Source of the DNA: Microglena sp. YARC
Taxonomy: Eukaryota > Chlorophyta > Chlorophyceae > Chlamydomonadales > Chlamydomonadaceae
Length of the DNA: 64,000 bases
Direction of reading: 5' to 3'
NCBI GenBank assembly: GCA_022414725.1
Contig: CM039462.1
Coordinates: 6,070,021 to 6,134,020 of the forward strand
Positions 35,460 through 45,864 of this stretch are shown here, piece by piece (position 1 is the stretch's first letter; every line of letters begins with the position of its first letter). A model generated the notes under the pieces. That model saw nothing but the letters and a program-made list of their open reading frames with translations, was not told the DNA's origin and ran no database searches. Made by a program: the position numbers and the translations under genes.

Positions 35460-36470
35460 TACTTAATATTGTATTGGATCCATTGCTGTCCAACACTGCT
35501 GTTTGTTGGTGCAAGTTGGCCTCACCTAAGGTATTTGGTCTTCAATCTCACTTGGTAGAGAGCCTATTAGGTCACACCCTAGTTGATCGTATACCCTAGT
35601 TGATAGAGAGCCTAGTTGACCATACCTACGTCAAACCAGTAACCGGGCGTGTATATATGCCTGTGTGTGATGTGTGTAATCATCAAACCAATGGCTGACC
35701 AATTTGTTGTATACAGTTTAGGTCGGGAGTTCAAATCCTCCCAACTCCACTCTGGAAAAAGCTTCTTTCTTTCGACTTCACGGTCAACCACTTATAACTG
35801 AATTGGGTCCATTGCTTTACAACACTGTTTAATGTTGGTGCAGGTTGGCCTCGACTTAGGTACTTGGTGTTAGATCTTAGTTGGTAGAGAGATTAGGTGG
35901 CTGTACCCTAGTTGATCGTATGCCCTAGTTGCCAGAGAGCCTTGTAGAAATACCTACGTCAAACCAGTAACCGGGTGTGTATATATGCCTGTGTGTGATG
36001 TGTATAATCATCAAACCAATGGCTGACCTACTTGATCGTAGACCCTAGTTGGTAGAGAGCTTAGGTGGTCGTACCCTACTTGATTGTAGACCCTAGTTGG
36101 TAGAAAGCCTAGTAGGAAATATCCTCCTTGATCGTAGACCCTAGTTGGTAGAGAGCTTAGGTCGTACCCAACTTGATCGTAGACCCTAGTTGGTAGAGAG
36201 CTTAGGTAGTCGTACCCTACTTGATCGTAGACCCTAGTTGGTAGAAAGCCTAGTAGGAAATATCCTCCTTGATTGTAGACCTTAATTGATCGTAGGCTCT
36301 AGTTGGTCATACCCTGGTTGGCAGAGAGCCAAGCTGGTCGCACCTTAGTTGATCGTAGACCCTAGTTGGTAGAGAGCCTAGTAGGTCATACCCTACTTGA
36401 TTGTAGACCCTAGTTGGTAGAGAGCCTAGCTGGTTGTACCCTAGTTGATCGTAGACCCTAGGGTACCTAA
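35460..36470 (+). repeat. Nested tandem array, TTGATCGTAGACCCTAGTTGG
   Basis: A segment of about 330 bp is duplicated (starting near 35470 and near 35800; both have CCATTGCT..CAACACTG.T and TGTGTATATATGCCTGTGTG). It is followed by many copies of a 45-55 bp unit carrying GATCGTAGACCCTAGTTGG and TAGAGAGCCTAG. Only the first duplicate carries a T-arm-like GGGAGTTCAAATCCTCCCAA (35733-35752), so a tRNA-derived sequence may have seeded it. Confidence 0.85.
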
Positions 36471-36556
36471 ACAGACTACACGGACACTCTGTGGCACAGC
36501 ACTGTGAGAAATATTATTATTTGCAGACTGACCACATTGGATGAGCCACCAAATTG

Positions 36557-36581
36557 CCCCCCCCCCCCCCCCCCCCCCCCC
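36557..36581 (+). repeat. Poly-C tract, 25 nt
   Basis: C homopolymer, same strand as the other long C runs in the window. Confidence 0.97.
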
Positions 36582-36944
36582 GCCCCACCCACAAAAATGG
36601 GGAGCACATGCCAAAAGAAACTGGCTACACTTATTGAGTTATTGGCAACACACACACAAGCACTGAGTGCTCGTCTGTATAAGGTGTGGATTGATTTGAT
36701 AACGCCGCACTTACCACAAGGCATGCATTGACCTAAGAGCAAGTCTCTCACCATTGATGGCATTTCACTATATCACTACCGTATATCAGCCTCCAGGCTG
36801 CTCACCGTCTGCGGGAGCGCGGGCTGAGCAAATATGGGTAGGATAAGACTACCTCACCCCATTCCTGAATACAGAATGCAAGCATGCGGAAATCAGGTTG
36901 ACCTAGCGATCCGTACAGGCGCTGCGCGACAGGGCCTTACTGCG

Positions 36945-37110
36945 CGGGAAAGTTTTACTTGGTAACGTGGCTCCAGCCGAAAGGCTTCTACACGGGCATG
37001 GCGGTGACTACTGCTAGTTCCGGCTTTCGCAGTGGTGTCCTTAACTTCACGTCCTGAGAGTGGCACATTACTCGGATGTAACAATTTCAATTTCAATTTC
37101 TCTCACCATG
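36945..37110 (+). mobile_element. SINE/LINE 3'-end fragment with (CAATTT)n tail
   Basis: TAGTTCCGGCTTTCGCAGTG then GTGTCCTTAACTTCACGTCC and CGGATGTAACAATTTCAATT end in CAATTT repeats. A second copy lies at 42195-42300 (CTAGCTCCGGCTTACGCAGT and the same 3' tail). A shared body and a short-repeat tail suggest a retroposon. Confidence 0.6.
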
Positions 37111-37264
37111 AAGCATGACTTGATCCGATAACAAGCCCCTCAGCCCAAACGTGTTTTTATCTGGTATCGCCATCCTCACCACTAGTCATGTCTTTATCCA
37201 ATGACTCGAGACTTGGCTGACGTGTCAGGCTTCAATTTTTTTGTCGGTTGGACAGACAACGCCA

Positions 37265-38450
37265 GGCAGGATGAGCGGAGCCATTTCACCATCCCTATTG
37301 TAGCCTAGGACTGGATGACAACGCCAGGCATATGAAGAAGCAGATTTGTATCGGCATACCCTATGAGGAGTCCCTAACTACGAGGCACGGATAATGAGCG
37401 GTGCAAATTTGGCGTCCCTATTGTAGCCTAGGACTGGAGGACACGCCAGGCAGCTTAAGCAGCAGATTCGTCTTGGCATATGGTATCCCATTAGGAGTCC
37501 CCGACTGTGAGGCATGCACATAATAGCCTAGGACTCTAGGACAACGCCAGGATTATGAAGCAGAAGCTTTGTCGCGGCATACGGTATCCTATAAGGAGTC
37601 CCTGACCATGAGGCATGGATCTTTAGCGGTGCCATTTCACCATCCCTATTGTAGCCAAGAACCACACCAGGCATATGAAGCAGAAGATTTGTCTCTGCAT
37701 ATCCTATGAGGAGTCACAATCTACGAGGCACAGATATTGAGCGGTGCCATTTTGGCGTCCCTATTGTAGGCTAGGACTGGAGGACAACGCCAGGCATATG
37801 AAGAAGCAAATTTGTCTTGGCATATGGTATCCCATTAGGAGTCCCTGGCTGTGAGGCATGCATCATGAGCCATGCCATGTCAGCATCCTTATAGTAGCAT
37901 ATGATTGGAGGACAACGCCATGCAGCTTCAGCAGAAGATTTGTCTTGGCATACGGTAATCCATAACATCCCACTCTGACTGTGATGTATGAGCATCACAG
38001 TGATGTGATGTGATCGGAGCCATATCAGCATCCCTACAGTTGCCTAGGACTGGAGGAAAACGCTAGGCAGCTTAAGCACCAGATTTGCCTTGGCATATGG
38101 CATAACATTTAAGGAGTCCCTGACTATGAGGCATGCATCTTTAGCGGTGCCATTTTACCACCCCTACAGGGGTAGCATATGACTGGAGGACAGCGCCATG
38201 CAGCTTCAGCAGAAGATTTGTCTCGGCGTACGGTAATTCATAACATCCCACTCTGACTGTGTCGAATGAGCATCGCGATCGGAGCCATTTCACCATCCCT
38301 ATTGCAGCCTAGGATTGGAGGACAATGCCAGGCATCTGAAACAGCAGATTTGTCTCTGCAAATCCCATGAGGAGTCCCTAAATACGGCGCAGATAATGAG
38401 CGATGCCATTTCACCATCCTTATTGTAGCCTAGGACTGGAGGGCAAATAA
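37265..38450 (-). repeat. Tandem array derived from the terminal exon of the adjacent gene
   Basis: About ten degenerate units of 115-150 bp. Each has GAGCGGWGCCATTTCACCAT, then TAGCCTAGGACTGGAGGACA, ACGCCAGGCATATGAAGCAG and CAGATTTGTC, then GGCATACGGTATCC and GGAGTCCCTGACTGTGAGGC. The first 95 bases of the unit correspond to 38664-38760 inside the last exon of the minus-strand gene (GAGCGGAGCCACTTCACCAT, ACGCCAGGCATCTGATGCAG, CAGGTTTGTC). The array therefore looks like repeated local copying of the final ~30 codons plus 3' flank. Frames are destroyed in the copies. Confidence 0.85.
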
Positions 38451-38662
38451 TATGTATGCTCACATCATATTTCAGGCTATTTCAGGCCATAACTAGCGCT
38501 ACTTGCGGAATCGCTTCTAGCACTTGCTAGCCCTCTTAGCGCTAAACTCCTACCCCCCCCCCACACACACACACATCCGAACCCTATTTATAGATTAGAG
38601 GATTCGCTATTATACATATATATATATATTTATATATATATAAAGGAGGATTAGCTATGAGA

Positions 38663-39087
38663 TCATGAGCGGAGCCACTTCACCATCGCCATAATAGCCT
38701 TGGAATCATGGTCGACGCCAGGCATCTGATGCAGCAGGTTTGTCACAAACGCATCAGAGGACAGCGTCAGCTTTGCAGCTGGTTTCACTGAGCCCACAAA
38801 GGGGCCAGGGGCCAGCTGGGACTCCCACGCAGGCTCCGAGGGCTCCATGGGCTCCCGAGGGTTTGAAGAAGTGGACAGAGACAGAGATCTTCTACGGGGC
38901 TCGGTGATATTCGCAGTAGGGGGCCTCCACCGAACTCTGAACGAACTCTCGAGCTGTATTGGACGGGCCAGTCTTCTTGGGGGACCGAGGTCAAAGCCCA
39001 AGAAATCCATTTGCCCCAAGGTAGGGGGGGTTGGGAACCTTGCTCCATGGGCGGTGTAGTCAGCTATGCTGCTGGGCATCATCACAT
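38663..39087 (-). CDS. Terminal exon of minus-strand gene, Rpn10-like C-terminus
   Basis: An acceptor CTGTCCCTGTGCAG precedes the exon (AG at 39089-39088). Its first two bases complete the codon left by exon 3 (phase 1 plus 2). It encodes about 141 residues ending in TGA at 38665-38663. The last 30 residues contain FVTNLLHQMPGVDHDSKAI, which resembles the 'xxFLxxxLxxLPGVDPNxxAI' segment at the C-terminus of proteasome subunit Rpn10/PSMD4, after its ubiquitin-interacting motifs. The rest is Pro/Ser/Arg-rich and unrecognised. The resemblance is one short motif, so the gene could be an Rpn10-like protein, a protein that borrowed the segment, or coincidence. Its end is the source of the array at 37.3-38.4 kb. 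Confidence 0.65.
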
Positions 39088-39509
39088 CTGCACAGGGACA
39101 GCAAGGTTCTTAGCATCATGTGGGGTTGAGCTTGATGTGGGGTGCTTCTCTTGTTCTCCCCGACCCCACCAACCTCTTGTTCTACCTCACCCCACCAACC
39201 TCACCCCACTAACCTCACCCGGCACCCCTTGTGTTTTCCCTCACCCCACCAACCTCTTGTTCTCCCTAACCCCACCAACCTAACCCCTCTCACCCCACCA
39301 ACCCCATCCCCAAGAAATCCATTCGCCCCTAGGTAGGGGGGGGCGGAAACCTCACTAGAAACTCACGCTCTTGGTTTCACTCACCTTGGGCTGTGGGTTG
39401 GTGGGTGTGAGGTTGGGTGTGTGTTTGTGTGTGTTTGTGTGTATGTGTGTGTTTGTGTGTGTGTTTGTGTGTGTGAGTGTGTGTGTGCATGTGCATCGGT
39501 TTCACTCAC
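39088..39509 (-). other. Intron 3 with minisatellites
   Basis: Contains repeats of CACCCCACCAACCTC and TTGTTCTCCC (39160-39300) and a GT-rich tract (39385-39490). A second copy of the exon 3 donor region (GCCCAAGGTGAGTGAAACC on the minus strand) lies at about 39379-39397, so the donor has been duplicated inside the intron. Confidence 0.6.
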
Positions 39510-41525
39510 CTTGGGCTAGCGCTGGTGTCATGCCGGGCCTCCTGCTTCTCCCCATTCTTCCTAGCGAGGTGGACCCTGCCTCCCGGAAAACAGAGGCCCT
39601 CAGTGCTACAGGCGAGATGGGAACGGTGGAGTACGAGTCAGTCTCCTCTGAAGCAGTCTCCCACTCTGTTTCTTCTTCATTGGATTCATCTAGTGAGCTG
39701 TCATCACGGTTTCCGAGGTTTCCAAGGTTTCCAAGGTTTCCGAGGTTTCCAAAGTTTCCGAGGTTTCCAAGGTTTCCGAGGGTAGTGGGGATAGGCGAGC
39801 GGCCCACGGGATGCCGGTTTGCAAGGGGTGAGGAGGAAGATGCCTGTGAGTGCATCCACCTGCTAGACGAGGACGGCACGTCCATAGCTGCGGAGGGCAA
39901 GGGAACCATAGCAGCTCCGGGGGCAGTTGGGAAAAAGAATGGTCCATCAGGGGGTCGTGGCCATGCAAACTGCGGGGGAGCAGCGGTTGCGCCAGTCCCA
40001 GAGGTAGTCACAGGTCCAGAAGAAGAACCAGGCGAAGCAGCAGCAGTGGTATTGGCTGGACTTGGTTGTGATGCAGTACTACCATCGGCAGCAGGAGCAT
40101 GAGGAACTGCTGCAGCATTACTGCCCCCTGCGCCATTACTGCCCGCTAAACCATTCCAAGAAGCTGCATCAACAGCATGAGTACACTGTGGAGCAGCAGA
40201 AGCACCCTCAATGTGAGCTGCACCTGCATGAGGACTAGCACGAGCATCAGGAGAGGCAGCAGCTAAGGCTGCACCAAAGGCAACATCCGAGGAAACACCC
40301 GAGACAGCAGCGGCAGACGCAGCAGCCAAGGCAGCAGCAGGAGAGGCAGCAGAAGAGGCAGTAGCCGAGGTACCATCAGAGGCAACACCCGAGACAGCAG
40401 CGGCAGACGCAGCAGCCAAGGCAGTAGCAGGAGAGGCAACACCCGAGGAAACACCCGAGATATCAGCGGGAGAGGCAGCAGCCAAGGCAGCAGCAAGAGA
40501 GGCAGCAGCAAAGGCAACACCTGAGGCAGCAACGGCAGACGCAGCAGCCGAGGAAGCAGCAGGAGAGGCGGCAGCTGAAGTAATACCCGAGGAAACACCC
40601 AAGGCAGCAGCGGGAGACGCAGCAGCCGAGACAGCAGCAGGAGAGGCAGCAGCCGAAGTAGCACCAGAGGCAACACCCGAGACAGCAGCGGCAGACGCAG
40701 CAGCCAAGGCAGCAGCAGAAGAGGCAGCAGCAGGAGAGGCAACAGCCGAGGTAACAACCGAGGCAACAACTGAGACAGCAGCGGTAGACGCAGCAGACGA
40801 GGCAACAACAGAGGCAACACCCGAGGAAACAACCAAGCTGAATAAATCTGTCAGACTAGGTTCAGAGCCAATAGCTGGCAGACCAGGCGATCCGTCGACC
40901 TGAGTGTGTGGAGAGGGAGGCAGGTGCTGCCGAGCACCGGAGGCAGCACCCAAGGCAGAAATAAAGCTGACTATATCTGCCAGACTAGGTTCAGAGCCTG
41001 TAGCTGGCAGGTGAGGTGATCCGTCGACCTGTGTGCCCACGCCTGAGGAGGGAGGCAGCTGCTGCGGAGTCCTGAATAACTCTTGCAGACTAGGTTCAGA
41101 GCCTACAGCTGGCAGGCGAGGCGATCCATCGACCAGAGTGTCCACGCGTGAGGAGGGAGGCAGCTGCTGCTGTTGAGCAGCAGCAGCACCACCACCATCA
41201 CCACCAACACCATCATCACCACCAACATCTCCACCACCACCACCACCACCACCACCACTAATATCAGCACCACCACCACCAACGCGGCGGCGCTCGTGTC
41301 TCCTGGCTTCTGCAGCCTCGGGAGAAAACCTGCCAGCCCAAGCAGGTATCTCCAGACTGCTGCTGTCCCCCTGCTGATCAGGTCTCTGAGAGGCAAACAT
41401 GTGAGACATCTGCGGGCCACCGCTCATAAAGTCGGGAAAGGTTGAAGTCAGGAACGGCAAACCTAAGGAAAGATCAAACAGCGATGCACCAGAAGGGGGG
41501 TTCCGCATGAGCCTTGACCCAGAAC
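39510..41525 (-). CDS. Exon 3 of minus-strand gene, Ala/Ser/Gly-rich
   Basis: A 2,016-nt open exon bounded by acceptor TGTGGTGTCGCAG (AG at 41527-41526) and donor CCCAAG/GTGAGT (GT at 39509-39508). It enters needing one base from the previous exon and leaves with one base, matching its neighbours. Order: an ordinary N-terminal segment (ASLFDLSLGLPFLTSTFPDF); a glycine-rich patch; three copies of a 'LPAxGSEPSLxDLxS' module (near residues 130-215 of the exon); then a roughly 200-residue run of A, S, V and P in 8-20-residue repeats such as SAAASPAAAL; then a tail with NLGNLGNFGNLGNLGN repeats. Likely disordered. The long open frame through such repetitive DNA argues for selection on coding. Confidence 0.65.
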
Positions 41526-41922
41526 CTGCGACACCACAGAGAAAAAGCAGGTGCTCGGGTTAATGGACTAGTGGACTACTATTCTTGAGATGCGGTAGCA
41601 TGTGTATGTATGTTTAGGGAACGGCAATATGATATCCTATGATATCATGTCATTATTTGATATCAGATGATGCCAGCAATCTGACTAGGCTAAAGTTACC
41701 ATTGATATGCAGTATCATGTGATGCAATTTGTACGATATCATATGATATCATACTCGCATTGGGCCAACCCGCGGGGCGCGAAGCGCGGAGGGTTGGGGG
41801 GACATTTCTGACTGGTTGAGCTGGTAATCAGTCAAACTCCAACTTGGAATCACCAATGTACCGTGAGAAAAAACTCTCTGGCAGATGAAAGAATCACCCT
41901 GAGTGAAGTACGTGTACAAGTA

Positions 41923-42112
41923 CAATGCTGGACATGCTGACAGCAGTATAATTGTTGCAACGGAACTCTATTGCAATATATGTGCTTCTGAGTATGTTAC
42001 AGTCCAGGGGGTAGCTAACTAGGCTGAAGGGACTTGCCCAACCTAAAAAAGAAATATATTGCAATGGAGTTCCGTTGCAACATGTACACTGCTGTCAGCA
42101 TGTCCAGCATTG
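41923..42112. mobile_element. 190-bp MITE with TA target duplication
   Basis: Inverted ends of about 60 bp: CAATGCTGGACATGCTGACA, GCAGT, then GTTGCAACGGAACTC and ATTGCAATATAT, repeated in reverse complement at the right. TA flanks both sides (41921-41922 and 42113-42114). A non-coding Tc1/mariner-type MITE fits best. Confidence 0.8.
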
Positions 42113-42339
42113 TAGAAACCGAGGGGAGGTAGTTCATACATTTTTTTTACGTTCATATTTCCATTTTTTTCCGTGATGTTCATAAGTCCTCCTTCACAAC
42201 GGTGACTGTGCTAGCTCCGGCTTACGCAGTGGTGTCCTTAATTTCACATCCTGTGAGTGACTGCATTACACGGATGTAACAATATCAATTTCAATTCCTC
42301 CTTCACAAAGTCAAGCCACGGCACATTCATAGGGAACGG

Positions 42340-42612
42340 CAACTAATATTAGTGTTTGAAAAACTAATATTAACTATTTTTATTATAGTGCCACACAGGG
42401 GGGGGGGGGCAGAAAGACAGATTTTGGACCGCATGTTCAATATGGTGTCCGATTCAGATGGGAGTTGGAATTGTGGAAGTTTCATACAAAAGGAGGGGGA
42501 AAATAAAGTTAGTTTCTCGGTGTCACAATAATATTAGTTCTTCAAATAAATTCTCGTCCGACTAATATTATATAATATTATATTATATTCTTTATTCACT
42601 AATATTATATAA
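42340..42612. mobile_element. AT-rich palindromic element with ACTAATATTA words
   Basis: The left edge TAGGGAACGGCAACTAATAT and the right edge (minus strand) TAGGGGTCGGCTATGTTATA share a weak inverted end. ACTAATATTA words occur on both sides. A 10-G run lies at 42401-42410. A similar left edge, TAGGGAACGGCAATATGATA, occurs at 41616. Confidence 0.4.
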
Positions 42613-42829
42613 CATAGCCGACCCCTACACATTTGGAGTCCAGTAGGGCACCAGGAACAAGTCCTAAGAGTGTCGCAAGCGACACAGAAAATTGGTGGAG
42701 AGTGCTGGATGTCCGAGGTGGCACCGGAATCGAGTGCGACGGACTGAATCCAGGGTTTACGAGACAGTTAGAGCCAGGGTGACTTGTGGTCGCACAGACG
42801 GACAATGCGGTGACCCCGGAGTAAAACAA

Positions 42830-42960
42830 TATCATCATCATCATCATCATCATCAACACCATCATCATCATTATCACCACCACCATCATCATCATCATCA
42901 GTATCAGTATCATCATCATCATCATCATCACCACCATCATCATCATCATCATCATCATTA
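42830..42960 (+). repeat. CAT/CAC triplet array
   Basis: About 40 triplets, mainly ATC with CAC interruptions. His-rich or Met-rich frames across it are artefacts of the repeat. Confidence 0.95.
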
Positions 42961-43064
42961 CTGCACCTGCAACACCAGTGCTTGTATTGAAGGCCCTGGG
43001 AGCTGTTGAGTTGTTCCAGCTACGGCCAACATTGGGGTTCCTCTCTGGTTGGCGGTGGTTATCC

Positions 43065-43320
43065 TCGCCTGCGCAGTAGGGGGAAGCTGATCAGCACTTG
43101 GGTTTAGGAGGTTAAGGGTTTCGGTGGTTCAGGTTTTGGAGGTTTCGGTGGTTTCGGAAAATAAGTGCTGACCAGCTAAATGCTGACCAGCCTCCTCATA
43201 CCCACCTACACGGTAGGGGAAGCTGGTCAGCACTTGGGTTTAGGTGGTTTAGGTTTAGGTGGTTTAGGAAAATAAGTGTTGACCAGCTAAGTGCTGACCA
43301 GCTTCCTCCTACCCACCTAC
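43065..43320 (+). repeat. Two-copy duplication, about 125 bp
   Basis: GTAGGGGGAAGCTGATCAGC, ACTTGGGTTTAGG and GCTGACCAGC..CCTCCT..CCCACCTACAC occur twice with GGTTT variants between them. Confidence 0.8.
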
Positions 43321-43479
43321 ACAGCAAGCCCGGTACGAGATCTGATTTTGACAGCCTGGACAATAGCCAGTTTTACAAGCTTGGTCTGAATCTAAACAAG
43401 ATTATAATAGTCGGACTTTATTGAGGGCCCTCCAAGCTTTCTTAGAGTACTTTGGTTGGTCAAAGCAACAAGATGTAAT

Positions 43480-44155
43480 CATGAATCCCAGTCAAAGTAC
43501 ATTGCAAATGCATCCCAAACGCAGTGCATTGAAAATACATCCCAAATGTAGTATATTGAAAGTACAAAACAAACCTAGCACATTGCAAATGCATCCCAAT
43601 CGAAGTACATTGAAAATGCATCCAAAACGCAGTGCATTGAAAATACATCCAAAATGTAGTACATTGGAGATGAATCCCAAAATATAGTACATTGAAAATA
43701 CATCCCAAATGTAGTACATTGAAAATAATTACCTAACGTAGTACATTGAAAATGCATCCCAAATCTAGTACATTGAAAATGCATCCCAAATCTAGTACAT
43801 TGAAAATGCATCCCAAATCTAGTACATTGAAAATGCATCCCAAATCTAGTACATTGAAAATGCATCCCAAATCTAGTACATTGAAAATGCATCCCAAATC
43901 TAGTACATTGAAAATGCATCCCAAATCTAGTACATTGAAAATGCATCCCAAATCTAGTACATTGAAAATGCATCCCAAATCTAGTACATTGAAAATGCAT
44001 CCCAAATCTAGTACATTGAAAATGCATCCCAAATCTAGTACATTGAAAATGCATCCCAAATCTAGTACATTGAAAATGCATCCCAAATCTAGTACATTGA
44101 AAATGCATCCCAAATCTAGTACATTAAAAATGCATCCCAAACCTGGTGCATTGAA
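43480..44155 (+). repeat. 27-bp minisatellite, ATCCCAAATCTAGTACATTG
   Basis: About 25 units. The central 15 or so (43745-44125) are nearly identical, while units at the left edge (43480-43740) are diverged. All six frames are open because 27 is a multiple of three and the unit lacks stops; the predicted repeat proteins are not supported as genes. Confidence 0.95.
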
Positions 44156-44316
44156 TGACTGACTGACTGACTGGATAGATGGCTGGTTGGATGGATTGAA
44201 GGATTTATTGGCTGGATATTCAATCGGAGCTGCCAAGAAACCGTTGGTGTGGTTAGCCGAAAAGAAATGCTGTGCCATAACTCCCATATGAATGTGCACA
44301 TATACAAGACACAGCG

Positions 44317-44507
44317 TTTTTCTTTTCAGCTACGAGCAGCAGCTTCTACGCAACTCCCCTTCCTGGCTACCTAGCCAAACCGAACACAACCTAGCGCACC
44401 TTGAAGCTGCTATTCTCAGTTTTCTGGCAGTGCTGAAATCATTGGGTGTAGCCCACTGGCGGGTTGGGGGAGCTACCTAGAAGCTGCTGCTCAAGCCGAA
44501 AATAAAA
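44317..44507. mobile_element. Short TIR element, same family (copy B)
   Basis: Left end CAGCTACGAGCAGCAGCTTC then TACGCAACTCCCC. The right end on the other strand is CGGCTTGAGCAGCAGCTTCT then AGGTAGCTCCCCC. Inverted ends of about 35 bp, non-coding. Confidence 0.7.
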
Positions 44508-44564
44508 ACAGTGACAAGACGGTGTAAGGTGAATCGTGAAAACAGATGTCAAGCATTAGACAAG

Positions 44565-44785
44565 TCCTATGCAGCGTCGCAAGCGACGCGGAAAATTGGC
44601 GGAGTGTGATGGCAACGGAACAAAAGGTGGCAACGATGGAGCTGACCGAAGCGACTTAGTTACGCGACCATCGGCTGACGTGTCGGGCTTCAAGTTTTCC
44701 GTTTTTCGGTCGGACAAACGGACAATGGGTAACCCTGGGGGCTCCCGCCCCCTTGAAGAGGGAGCTCCGCCAAAAACATGCAACC
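44565..44785 (+). repeat. Dispersed repeat, uninterrupted copy
   Basis: GCAGCGTCGCAAGCGACGCG then AAATTGGCGGAGTGTGATGG through GGTAACCCTGGGGGCTCCCG and GAGGGAGCTCCGCC. The reverse-complement copy at 60580-60711 plus 61513-61600 is split by a MITE. Partial copies lie at 42665-42820 and about 37200-37250. Confidence 0.8.
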
Positions 44786-44849
44786 ATATTTGTTCATCAG
44801 GTACACAAAAACTTGAAAGTAGCCTACAGCTAAGGTCAAGTACTGGCTG

Positions 44850-45320
44850 TTGACAGGCTGTTGACTCAGTGCCTGGCTGTTGACAGGCTGTTGACTCAGT
44901 GCCTGGCTATTGACAGGCTGTTGAGTCAGTGCCTGGCTGTTGACAGGCTGTTGACTCAGTGCCTGGCTGTTGACAGGCTGTTGACTCAGTGCCTGGCTGT
45001 TGACAGGCTGTTGACTCAGTGCCTGGCTGTTGACAGGCTGTTGACTCAGTGCCTGGCTGTTGACAGGCTGTTGACTCAGTGCCTGGCTATTGACAGGCTG
45101 TTGACTCAGTGCCTGGCTATTGACAGGCTGTTGACTCAGTGCCTGGCTGTTGACAGGCTGTTGACTCAGTGCCTGGCTGTTCACAGGCTGTTGACTCAGT
45201 GCCTGACTGTTGACAGGCTGTTGACTCAGTGCCTGACTGGCTGTTGACTCGGAGCCAAACTGAGTTGACTGGCTGTTGACTCAGTGCCTGGCTGTTGACA
45301 AGCTGTTGACTCAGTGCCTG
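44850..45320 (+). repeat. 30-bp minisatellite, CTGTTGACTCAGTGCCTGG
   Basis: Fifteen or so units of TGGCTGTTGACAGGCTGTTG then ACTCAGTGCC with rare substitutions. There are no spacers, so it is not a CRISPR array. Open frames on both strands reflect the multiple-of-three period. Confidence 0.95.
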
Positions 45321-45399
45321 TCCCCATTTCCTTGTGATCCTTTGAGTTCATGCTCTCAGAATTCATGCCTCCAAAACCAAGAATGGAGTCCAAGCGAAC

Positions 45400-45422
45400 A
45401 CAAGGCAAATGCCACCATCATC

Positions 45423-45453
<31 letters not shown>

Positions 45454-45731
45454 ACATCACCGGCAGCAGCAGCAGCAGCACAATTATGAACAAATCGTTT
45501 GCCCCAAACAAGAATCAATATTCAATGTCAACATACCTTTAGACTCTGAAGAGGTGCAAGAGATAGGTGGAGCATCATTAGCATCAGCATCATCAACAGC
45601 ATCATCATCACCAAAGCAGCAGCAGCAGCAGCAGCACAATCATGATCAAATCGCTTGCCCCAAACAAGAATCAATATTCAATGTCAACAAACCTTCAGAC
45701 TCTGAAAAGATGCAAGAGATAGGAGGTGGAG

Positions 45732-45776
<45 letters not shown>

Positions 45777-45864
45777 TGTAATCATCACCACCGGCAGCAG
45801 CAGCAGCACAATCATGATTACATCGTTTGCCCCAAACAAGAATCAATATCCAACGTCAACACAC
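45400..45864 (-). repeat. Exon-end triplication (SESEG plus splice donor)
   Basis: A unit of roughly 160-190 bp, present at the end of exon 2, is repeated twice more downstream in the gene. On the minus strand each carries ATGATG/Asp codons, then CTTCAGAGTCTGAAG and a GT donor-like sequence (GTGTGT, GTTTGT, GTATGT), then TTGACATTGAATATTGATTC and a CTG run. Each copy could act as an alternative exon end. Asp/His-rich frames here are by-products. Confidence 0.75.

Larger units (their letters stand above)
41526..45864 (-). other. Intron 2 (about 4.3 kb), repeat-filled
   Basis: Proposed intron between exons 2 and 3. It holds a GATATCATATGATATC palindromic patch (41612-41757), a TA-flanked MITE, an AT-rich palindromic patch, CAT triplets, 27-bp and 30-bp minisatellites, a TIR element and a dispersed repeat, all listed separately. 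No additional exon is recognisable, but short exons could be hidden. Confidence 0.5.

Noticed and set aside
35690..35760. Possible tRNA gene (T-arm-like GGGAGTTCAAATCCTCCCAA)
   Set aside because: No matching acceptor strand or D arm at the correct distance; kept only as a remark on the array.
39371..40102. Plus-strand 243-codon ORF
   Set aside because: Shadow of the minus-strand exon 3 plus the intronic GT tract.
40263..40832. Leu/Pro-rich 189-codon minus-strand ORF (LLPLLLPRLL type)
   Set aside because: Out-of-frame reading of the GCN repeats inside exon 3.
41760..41800. GC hairpin (CCAACCCGCGGGGCGCGAAGCGC...GGGTTGG) as a terminator or RNA gene
   Set aside because: A single GC-rich inverted repeat in a eukaryotic intron; nothing else supports a function.
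43575..44299. Repeat proteins of 138-188 codons on both strands
   Set aside because: A 27-bp tandem repeat without stops opens all frames; there are no flanking splice sites or start context that single one out.
44690..45247. NSQALSQQPV and RLLTQCLAVD repeat ORFs; also a CRISPR-like look
   Set aside because: A 30-bp minisatellite explains both. There are no spacers, and the host is eukaryotic.
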